A model generated the notes under the pieces. That model saw only the letters and a program-made list of their open reading frames with translations, searched no databases and was not told where the DNA came from. Shown piece after piece: positions 1 to 6,716 of a stretch of 6,716 bases of DNA. A program made the position numbers and the translations under genes. Within the stretch, counting starts at the first letter, position 1; each line of letters opens with the position of its first letter. The stretch comes from DATKCJ01 sp035513275 (lineage in GTDB: Bacteria; Verrucomicrobiota; Verrucomicrobiia; Opitutales; Opitutaceae), in NCBI GenBank assembly GCA_035513275.1, contig DATKCJ010000323.1, positions 1 to 6,716 of the forward strand, written 5' to 3'.

Positions 1-8
1 TGAAAAGA

Positions 9-34
9 ACCCGTGCTCCGAGAGCCCGGGCTAC
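9..34 (-). repeat. GTAG-headed palindromic repeat, copy A1
   Basis: Read on the minus strand this starts with GTAG (34 to 31), followed by an imperfect hairpin: arm CCCGGGCTC, loop TCG, arm GAGCACGGG, with 8 of 9 pairs matched. A second copy lies at 109-134, exactly 100 bp away, with one mismatch in 26 bases (position 19 against 119, inside the loop). A GTAG foot before a short imperfect palindrome in intergenic DNA is the hallmark of REP elements. The REP assignment is inferred, since only two copies are visible. Confidence 0.65.
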
Positions 35-54
35 TTGCAAGTTGCCTTCGGAAG

Positions 55-78
55 GTAGCCCGCGACCTCCGGGCAGGG
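55..78 (+). repeat. GTAG-headed palindromic repeat, copy B
   Basis: GTAG at 55-58 is followed by a weak hairpin: GCCCG at 58-62 pairs with CGGGC at 70-74. It resembles the reverse complement of the flanking copies A1 and A2, and its GTAG faces that of A1 across 20 bp. The three units therefore alternate in orientation, as in a BIME (a mosaic of REP units). This is the least certain of the set, because its stem is short and the sequence match to A1/A2 is partial. Confidence 0.45.
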
Positions 79-108
79 GTGACTTGGACGAGCGATGGAA
101 GAAGTCGG

Positions 109-134
109 ACCCGTGCTCGGAGAGCCCGGGCTAC
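109..134 (-). repeat. GTAG-headed palindromic repeat, copy A2
   Basis: Second copy of the 26-bp unit seen at 9-34, same orientation, one mismatch in the loop (TCC instead of TCG on the minus strand). The hairpin arms are unchanged, so the single difference leaves the structure intact. It lies about 140 bp upstream of the kinase start codon. The DNA between it and position 272 shows no gene or motif that I can support. Confidence 0.65.
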
Positions 135-272
135 CAAGAACAGGCGAAGTCCGCGGCGCGCCCAGCGGTCACGCCCTACCTCGGAACAGCAGGCGCGGTG
201 ACAAGCGTTTCGCTCTTCTTCCGCGAGAAAAACTCTTCGCGTCTGCGCGCTTCCCGCTTATGTTTGAGCGCG

Positions 273-3068
<2,796 letters not shown>

Positions 3069-3076
3069 GGATCGGG

Positions 3077-3101
3077 GTAGGGCGGGCCCGCTGGGCCCGC
3101 C
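3077..3101 (+). terminator. REP-like hairpin C, possible kinase terminator
   Basis: GTAG at 3077-3080 is followed by a perfect 9-bp stem (GGCGGGCCC at 3081-3089 with GGGCCCGCC at 3093-3101) and a 3-base loop. It begins 8 bp after the kinase stop codon. The all-GC stem could stop or pause RNA polymerase or protect the 3' end of the transcript, but no T tract follows, so a classical intrinsic terminator is not shown. Its GTAG head matches the other palindromes in this window, so it may be a REP-type element doing double duty. Confidence 0.6.
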
Positions 3102-3197
3102 GTGCTGGCGTGTTTGAGACCCATTCTAAGGGGCGCGGCCGTTTCGACTTTCGCTCAAGGCCCCGAGCCACGTCGAGGGGGCATCAGGACTTCCTGG

Positions 3198-3214
3198 GTA
3201 GGGGCGCTTATCCC
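3198..3214 (+). repeat. Left half of REP-like hairpin D, interrupted by the IS
   Basis: GTAG at 3198-3201 is followed by the arm GGGCGCTTA (3202-3210) and TCCC (3211-3214), where the insertion sequence begins. The matching arm TAAGCGCCC is at 4533-4541, on the far side of the IS. Joining the halves and dropping one ATCCC copy restores a perfect 9-bp stem with a 4-base loop. The structure was therefore split by the transposition. Confidence 0.75.
3210..3214. repeat. Target-site duplication ATCCC, left copy
   Basis: ATCCC directly precedes the TGTAC outer end of the IS and recurs directly after the other end at 4528-4532. A 5-bp duplication lies within the range reported for IS481-family elements. 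It is short enough to arise by chance, but its position exactly against both inverted-repeat tips supports it. Confidence 0.75.
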
Positions 3215-3266
3215 TGTACTGTTCCGGGTGATGGGTAACACCTGTTCCGGGTTAGAGGTAACACTT
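3215..3266 (+). repeat. IS left terminal inverted repeat with two 23-bp units
   Basis: After TGTACT come two tandem 23-bp units, 3221-3243 and 3244-3266, which agree at 19 of 23 positions and share GTTCCGGGT at the start and GGTAACAC near the end. The same arrangement occurs inverted at the right end. Paired internal repeats at each end are most simply read as two transposase binding sites per end; that role is inferred. Confidence 0.85.
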
Positions 3267-3267
3267 T

Positions 3268-3311
3268 CCAATTCATGGCATGGGGGCCATGGCCCCCATG
3301 CCATGAGTTGG
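3268..3311. promoter_or_regulatory. 44-bp palindrome covering the transposase start codon
   Basis: A near-perfect palindrome centred between 3289 and 3290. 21 of the 22 base pairs match; the exception is T3272/G3307, which could still pair as G-U in RNA. The transposase ATG at 3303-3305 lies in the right arm. In RNA the arms would fold over the start codon and its upstream region. Several insertion sequences (IS10 and IS50 are classic cases) use such structures to block translation of transcripts that read in from outside, and the same role is inferred here. An operator or cruciform role is also possible. Confidence 0.7.
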
Positions 3312-4490
3312 GACACCAAGGATATTTTCGCTCGGCGCCACGAGTTCGTCACGCTGGCTGGCGCGGGTGGGTTGGCATTCGCGGCGCTTTGCCGCCGCTT
3401 CGGCATAAGTCGCAAGACCGGTTACAAGTGGTGTGCGCGTTTTCGGCAGGGCGGCACAGCGGCCCTGCTTGATCAGCCGCACGGCCGCGGGCGGCGTCGC
3501 AATCAGACGACGAAGTCCGTCGAACGCGTGGTGGTAACATTGCGCCGAAGGTATCCGACCTGGGGACCGCGCAAGCTGCAGCGCAAACTCGAACTGCTCG
3601 GTCACGAGGCGCTGCCGGCGGTGAGCACCTTCGCGCGCATCTTGCGCCGGCACGGATGCGTGGCCCCGGCTGACAGCCGGGCGCGCCAGAGCTGCCAGCG
3701 CTTTTCGCGCGCCCAGCCAAACGAGCTTTGGCAGATGGACTTCAAAGGACACTTCGCATTGCAGCGCGGCGGACGCTGCCATCCGTTGACCGTGCTCGAC
3801 GACTGCTCGCGCTACTTGGTCGGCCTGCACGCCTGCGCCGATGAACAGACCCTCACGGTGCAACAGCGCCTCGAGCGGATCTTCACGATCTATGGACTGC
3901 CAGAGTCGATCCTGTGCGACAACGGACCGCCGTGGGGTGGTGGTGGCCCGGAACACTCCCAGCTGAGCGTGTGGCTGCTGCGCCTGGGCGTGCGCGTGCT
4001 CCACGGCCGCCCCCATCATCCGCAGACCCAGGGCAAGGACGAACGCTTCCACCGCACCCTCAAAGCCGATCTGCTGGCCCGGCACGACTGGCGTGACATC
4101 GCCCAGGCGCAGCGCCGGTTCGTGGCTTACCGCCGACTCTACAACAACGAACGTCCGCACGAGGCGATCGATCTGCAGGTGCCCGCCTCGCGCTATCGGC
4201 CAAGCTCGCGCTCGCTGCCTTCGCGCCTGCCGATCGCCCAATATGAAAGCGGCGTGCCTGTTCGTCCCGTCAAAGCCAAAGGCGAGATCACCTTCCGCGA
4301 TCGCTTCTTCTACATCGGACAGGCCTTCACAGGCCTGCAGGTCGCGCTGCGTGCCACCGCCACAGATGGAATCTTCCGAGTCTGCTACGCCGCATTCACA
4401 CTAGGCGTCATCGACCTGACACGCCCTCCCGACCGTCCTCGCGGCAACTATCACCCGCTCCTGCCTGCAGATCAAAACTGTAACCCTTAA
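3303..4490 (+). CDS. IS481-family DDE transposase
   Basis: 395-aa transposase that cuts and joins the ends of its own IS. The N-terminal part (about 1-60) carries a helix-turn-helix with the typical stretch FGISRKTGYKW (33-43), followed by a second basic helical region (about 70-115). The RNase H-like integrase core spans about 130-290. The likely catalytic triad is Asp146 (in ELWQMD), Asp206 (in ILCDNG) and Glu247 (in GKDERFHRTLK). The YNNERPHEAI motif (271-280) is typical of IS3/IS481 relatives. Length matches the family and no frameshift is seen. I chose ATG 3303 because MSWDTKD resembles the usual family N-terminus; the open frame further upstream runs through the inverted repeat into host DNA. 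No clear Shine-Dalgarno is visible, and the start lies within a large palindrome, so expression is probably low. The last codons overlap the inner unit of the right inverted repeat. Confidence 0.93.
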   Translation: MSWDTKDIFARRHEFVTLAGAGGLAFAALCRRFGISRKTGYKWCARFRQGGTAALLDQPHGRGRRRNQTTKSVERVVVTLRRRYPTWGPRKLQRKLELLGHEALPAVSTFARILRRHGCVAPADSRARQSCQRFSRAQPNELWQMDFKGHFALQRGGRCHPLTVLDDCSRYLVGLHACADEQTLTVQQRLERIFTIYGLPESILCDNGPPWGGGGPEHSQLSVWLLRLGVRVLHGRPHHPQTQGKDERFHRTLKADLLARHDWRDIAQAQRRFVAYRRLYNNERPHEAIDLQVPASRYRPSSRSLPSRLPIAQYESGVPVRPVKAKGEITFRDRFFYIGQAFTGLQVALRATATDGIFRVCYAAFTLGVIDLTRPPDRPRGNYHPLLPADQNCNP

Positions 4491-4527
4491 CCCGGAACAC
4501 CTGTTACCCTTGACCCGAGACTGTACA
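4476..4527 (-). repeat. IS right terminal inverted repeat with two 23-bp units
   Basis: Read on the minus strand from 4527 it begins TGTACA, then two 23-bp units (4521-4499 and 4498-4476). The inner unit keeps GTTCCGGGTT exactly as in the left end; the outer unit is more divergent. The transposase stop codon (4488-4490) lies inside the inner unit, so coding and end-recognition sequence overlap by about 15 bases. Confidence 0.85.
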
Positions 4528-4532
4528 ATCCC
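4528..4532. repeat. Target-site duplication ATCCC, right copy
   Basis: Identical to 3210-3214 and placed immediately after the right IS tip. In the neighbouring intact hairpin (4553-4578) the same ATCCC, read on the minus strand, forms most of the loop. That supports the view that the target was a hairpin loop. Confidence 0.75.
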
Positions 4533-4541
4533 TAAGCGCCC
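4528..4541 (+). repeat. Right half of REP-like hairpin D
   Basis: TAAGCGCCC at 4533-4541 is the exact reverse complement of GGGCGCTTA at 3202-3210, on the other side of the IS. With the single target copy ATCCC between them, the two arms rebuild the pre-insertion hairpin. Confidence 0.75.
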
Positions 4542-4552
4542 TGAGCCAAACA

Positions 4553-4578
4553 AGGGCGGCTAGGGATAGCCGCCCTAC
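4553..4578 (-). repeat. REP-like hairpin E, possible hemA terminator
   Basis: A perfect 9-bp stem (AGGGCGGCT at 4553-4561 with AGCCGCCCT at 4568-4576) and loop AGGGAT. On the minus strand it is headed by GTAG (4578 to 4575). It lies 17 bp beyond the hemA stop codon, so it could end or stabilise that transcript, although only a weak T-rich stretch (TTGTTT) follows in the hemA direction. It is in opposite orientation to hairpin D, separated by about 11 bp, like the two units of a BIME. Loop sequence and stem plan match hairpin D. Confidence 0.7.
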
Positions 4579-4594
4579 ATCACGAATACGGCCT

Positions 4595-5632
4595 TCACGC
4601 CCCGCGGTCGCCAGAGACTTTGCGCCAGACGGCGGACGCGCGCTCGGCGATCAACGCGCGACTGCGATTGATCTCACTGCGGCGGCTGGCGATGTTCTCC
4701 TCCACGATCCTTGCGAGATCGTCGAGGTTGTAGAGAAAGACGTTCGGCAGATTGCCCGTGCCGGGATCGATGTCGCGCGGCAGCGCAAGGTCGATCAGGA
4801 AGATCGGCCGGGTGGGGCGGCGGCGCATCGCATCGTAGAGTCCCGGCAGCGTGATTAGGAAACCAGGTGACGAGCTCGAGCACACGACGATGTCGAACTC
4901 GACGAGCGACGCCATCATCCGCTCGAACGGGATTGCCGTCGCGCCCAGCTCTGCGGCGAGCGCCTCGGCGTGCGCGAGCGTGCGGTTTGCGATCGTGATC
5001 GCACCCGCGCGGCGGCTCTTGAGCGCCTTCACCGTCTTCTCCGCGATATCGCCCGCACCGACGACGAGCACCTTGCTCCGCTCGAGGCCGCCGAAGATCT
5101 GTCGCGCAAGTTCGACCGCGACCGTCGCCACACTCACCTGGCCTTCGCCAATCCCGGTTTGCGAGCGCACGGCCTTGGCCGATTGGAACGCCTTTTGGAA
5201 AATGCGATTGAGCGCGCTTCCGACCGTGCCGGCTTTCGACGCAGCGTCGTAAGCTTCCTTCACCTGCCCGAGGATCTCGGTCTCGCCAACCATCTGCGAG
5301 TCGATGCCGCTGGCGACCTCGAAAAGGTGCTGCACCGCATGGGCGTCGGCGTGTGTGAGAAGTGCAGTGCCGAGTTCGGAGTCGGGTATCTCCTGCACGG
5401 CGGCGAGCTGCGAGGCAATCGTCGCGGCATCGCCGTTGCCGGCGGTCGCGGCATAGACCTCGACGCGGTTGCACGTGTTGAGAACGAGAAACTCCTTCGT
5501 GCCGCACTCGCGAAGCCGCTCGGCGAGTCGCGCCTGTTTTTCCGCGGACAGCGCGAGACGCTCGCGCATCTCCACGGGCGCGGTCTTGTGCGTCACACCG
5601 ACGACGAGCAATCGGAAATTCGGGTCGGCCAT
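4595..5632 (-). CDS. hemA: Glutamyl-tRNA reductase (HemA), short form
   Basis: 345-aa NADPH-dependent reductase that turns glutamyl-tRNA(Glu) into glutamate-1-semialdehyde, the first committed step of C5 tetrapyrrole (haem, sirohaem, cobalamin) synthesis in the cytoplasm. The N-terminal catalytic domain shows GVTHKTAPVEMRE (12-24) and the active-site Cys54 in LNTCNRVEVY. The family signature SGIDSQMVGETEILGQVKEA lies at 108-127. The Rossmann NADPH site begins at VLVVGAGDIA (188-197), and DLALPRDIDP (281-290) and YNLDDL (301-306) follow. E. coli HemA has 418 residues; this one ends about 30 residues into the long helix after YNLDDL, so most of the C-terminal dimerisation domain is missing. There is no sign of a frameshift, so a lineage-specific short form is more likely than decay. 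It starts one base after the stop of the upstream membrane protein with no clear Shine-Dalgarno, which implies translational coupling. Confidence 0.95.
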   Translation of the reverse strand: MADPNFRLLVVGVTHKTAPVEMRERLALSAEKQARLAERLRECGTKEFLVLNTCNRVEVYAATAGNGDAATIASQLAAVQEIPDSELGTALLTHADAHAVQHLFEVASGIDSQMVGETEILGQVKEAYDAASKAGTVGSALNRIFQKAFQSAKAVRSQTGIGEGQVSVATVAVELARQIFGGLERSKVLVVGAGDIAEKTVKALKSRRAGAITIANRTLAHAEALAAELGATAIPFERMMASLVEFDIVVCSSSSPGFLITLPGLYDAMRRRPTRPIFLIDLALPRDIDPGTGNLPNVFLYNLDDLARIVEENIASRRSEINRSRALIAERASAVWRKVSGDRGA

Positions 5633-5633
5633 G

Positions 5634-6512
5634 TCAGCGGGTGATTGGGGCCGGCGGAAGCTCGTGCGGCCTGCTGCGGTTCACGGGGCCGAGCGAGGCA
5701 AGCGCGAGGATGAACATGATCACGCACACCCATGCGAACCGCTTCGTGATGAGCTTCGCACGCCAACGAAGCACGAGCACGCCGAGATAGGCGGCCCACA
5801 CGGAAACTGTGACGCCGAGTTTCAAGACGTTCACGCGCTCCGGGTCCTGGCGGAAATAGTGGCCGCCGACCAGAAGCGAGGTCGTGAGAATCGCCACCCC
5901 GGTCAGAAGCAGACGGACGTTCGTCGTGTCGAGCTGCACGATCGACGGCAGGTAGCCGAACATCGCGGGCCGGCGCTTCTGTTTCAGGTAATGGTTCTGC
6001 AGCAGATACATGACCGACGTGAGCGCGAGCAGCCCGAACACGCCGTAACTGAAGAGCGCGAGCGCCGCATGAAACTCGATCCAGGCATTGTCGCCGAATA
6101 TCCGCGTGCGGATGTCGCTGTCCCAGCCGGCGGGGATGAACGAGGCGATGCTCAGCGCTGCAGCGAGTGCCCCCGAGAAAAAGCCGAGCAGGCTCAGCCG
6201 GAAAGCGGGACCGACGACCAGATAGACGAGGATGAGCGACCAGACGGTGAACTGGATGAGTTCAAACGTGTTTCCGAGAGGGCAGCCCTTTGTCTCCATG
6301 CCGCGCATGAGCAGGCCCCAGGTCTGGAACGCGAAACCGGCGCACATCGCCGCGAACATCAGCCAGCGCGAGTGCCGCCGCCGGCGGATGAGCGAGATCG
6401 TGCCATGGACGAAGCCCAGCGCGTAGCACAGCGCACCGAGGGCGATCAGATCGCGATCCGCGAAGGATGGGAAATCCATGGTTGTGTCATCAAAGCCGAT
6501 GCTGGAGGGCAT
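5634..6512 (-). CDS. CcsA/HemX-family cytochrome c assembly-type membrane protein
   Basis: 292-aa integral membrane protein with about eight helices (roughly 21-42, 50-69, 83-101, 105-126, 146-171, 200-217, 229-249, 259-276). CPLGNTFELIQF (77-88) matches the P-x-x-N-x-x-E stretch of the CcsA/CcmC superfamily. WIEFHAALALFSYGVF (144-159) carries the conserved membrane His148, and GYLPSIVQLDTTNVRLLLTG (186-205) is the usual link before helix 6. The tryptophan-rich haem-binding loop expected after GG(H218)YF is replaced by RQDPERVNVLKLG, so true haem delivery to apocytochromes is doubtful. B. subtilis HemX, also encoded next to hemA, lowers HemA levels; position and architecture make a HemX-like role at least as likely. 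The stop codon is one base from the hemA start, so the two form an operon. ATG 6512 is chosen; ATG 6479 (residue 12) is a credible alternative, and neither has a strong ribosome site. Confidence 0.85.
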   Translation of the reverse strand: MPSSIGFDDTTMDFPSFADRDLIALGALCYALGFVHGTISLIRRRRHSRWLMFAAMCAGFAFQTWGLLMRGMETKGCPLGNTFELIQFTVWSLILVYLVVGPAFRLSLLGFFSGALAAALSIASFIPAGWDSDIRTRIFGDNAWIEFHAALALFSYGVFGLLALTSVMYLLQNHYLKQKRRPAMFGYLPSIVQLDTTNVRLLLTGVAILTTSLLVGGHYFRQDPERVNVLKLGVTVSVWAAYLGVLVLRWRAKLITKRFAWVCVIMFILALASLGPVNRSRPHELPPAPITR

Positions 6513-6540
6513 TCAAGCTCGGGGAGGGGGCGGCTCGAAT

Positions 6541-6616
6541 TGTAGGAGCCCGCTTGCGGGCGATGAATTGGACGCGATGGGACCACCGGGGAATCGCTCG
6601 CAAGCGGGCTCCTACA
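6541..6616. repeat. Head-to-head REP pair (BIME-like)
   Basis: Two 24-bp arms, 6541-6564 and 6593-6616, are inverted copies matching at 23 of 24 positions, with a 28-bp spacer. Each arm has GTAG near its outer end followed by its own small hairpin (GCCCGC, loop TT, GCGGGC at 6548-6561 in the left arm). This is the arrangement of paired REP units in a BIME, and similar GTAG-GAGCCCGC repeats are familiar from many bacterial genomes. It lies 29 bp upstream of the membrane-protein start at 6512, so it would fall in the operon leader or promoter region. Confidence 0.85.
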
Positions 6617-6716
6617 TACGGAGCGCCGCCTCGGAGGCCCGGACTCTCACCCCTTTTCGCGCCACCCAAAACCGGCACTCATCGGAAAACGCGCGGACGT
6701 CCCGCGACTCTCGCGC
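6617..6716. other. Unassigned DNA at the window edge, upstream of the ccsA/hemX-hemA operon
   Basis: No credible gene. It probably holds the operon promoter on the minus strand, but I see no convincing -35/-10 pair. GGACGTCC at about 6687-6694 is a perfect 8-bp palindrome, too short to interpret alone. A neighbouring gene may begin beyond the window. Confidence 0.3.

Larger units (their letters stand above)
3215..4527 (+). mobile_element. Complete IS481-family insertion sequence
   Basis: A 1313-bp element bounded by TGTAC and GTACA tips, with 52-bp imperfect terminal inverted repeats (3215-3266 and 4476-4527; 41 of 52 positions match by hand count), one full-length DDE transposase (3303-4490) and flanking 5-bp ATCCC direct repeats. 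Intact ends, an intact reading frame and an undamaged target duplication suggest a recent, potentially active insertion. It sits between the kinase and hemA and interrupts neither. It does split a small intergenic hairpin. No passenger gene is carried. The family call rests on the transposase; I cannot name the specific IS. Confidence 0.9.

Noticed and set aside
9..134. Possible CRISPR array from the repeated 26-bp unit
   Set aside because: Only two direct copies with a 74-bp gap that contains an inverted, diverged unit; no cas genes. A REP-type cluster fits better.
42..272. 77-residue N-terminal extension of the kinase in the same open frame
   Set aside because: It runs through the palindromic repeats, is Arg/Ser/Pro-rich without any domain, and the PAS region begins soon after ATG 273.
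3077..3101. Classical rho-independent terminator
   Set aside because: The stem is strong but no run of T follows, so only a possible termination or stabilising role is claimed.
3102..3302. 67-residue N-terminal extension of the transposase frame
   Set aside because: It crosses the IS inverted repeat into host DNA; IS481-family proteins normally start near the chosen MSWDTKD.
3273..4241. 322-aa minus-strand frame inside the transposase
   Set aside because: Opposite a complete DDE transposase; no motif or family resemblance.
4970..5644. 224-aa plus-strand frame antisense to hemA
   Set aside because: Shadow of hemA, which has all family motifs on the minus strand.
5469..6545. 358-aa plus-strand frame antisense to the membrane protein
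   Set aside because: It is rich in Arg, Glu and His, as expected from reading a hydrophobic gene backwards; no domain is seen.
6490..6678. 62-aa minus-strand frame across the REP pair
   Set aside because: It reads through the inverted repeat, has no resemblance to a known protein and overlaps the start of the real gene.

Overview
This window looks like part of a GC-rich bacterial chromosome. The gene order (a CcsA/HemX-type membrane protein directly followed by a short hemA), the cytoplasmic PAS-rich hybrid histidine kinase and the style of the GTAG-headed intergenic palindromes suggest Verrucomicrobiota, perhaps the Opitutaceae. That assignment is an inference from general resemblance and has not been tested by a search.

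Layout: positions 1-272 are non-coding and hold three related GTAG/CTAC-bounded palindromic repeats, then about 140 bp with nothing recognisable. Positions 273-3068 (+) encode a soluble hybrid histidine kinase with three PAS domains, HisKA, HATPase_c and two receiver domains. A strong hairpin follows at 3077-3101. Positions 3102-3197 hold nothing I can assign. Positions 3215-4527 are a complete IS481-family insertion sequence of 1313 bp. It has 52-bp imperfect terminal inverted repeats, each built from two 23-bp units, an intact 395-aa DDE transposase and a 5-bp ATCCC target duplication. The transposase start codon lies inside a 44-bp near-perfect palindrome. On the minus strand a probable two-gene operon runs from 6512 to 4595: an eight-helix CcsA/HemX-family membrane protein, then hemA (glutamyl-tRNA reductase) with one base between them. 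A head-to-head REP pair (6541-6616) lies upstream of the operon and a hairpin lies just downstream of it.

The most notable structure is in the intergenic DNA. Eight short palindromes, each starting with GTAG on one strand, occupy every gene boundary. They resemble REP/BIME elements of the kind mobilised by RAYT (TnpA-REP) transposases, although no RAYT gene lies in the window. Removing the IS and one copy of its duplication restores a perfect 9-bp-stem hairpin whose loop region is ATCCC, so the IS landed in the loop of a REP-like element. The intact neighbour at 4553-4578 has the same loop with compensated stem changes.

HemA makes glutamate-1-semialdehyde, the first committed step of C5-pathway tetrapyrrole synthesis. 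The partner membrane protein is either a haem-handling cytochrome c assembly factor or a HemX-like modulator of HemA. The kinase has no adjacent response regulator or HPt gene, so its output is not visible here. I found no CRISPR array, tRNA, rRNA or defence cassette.
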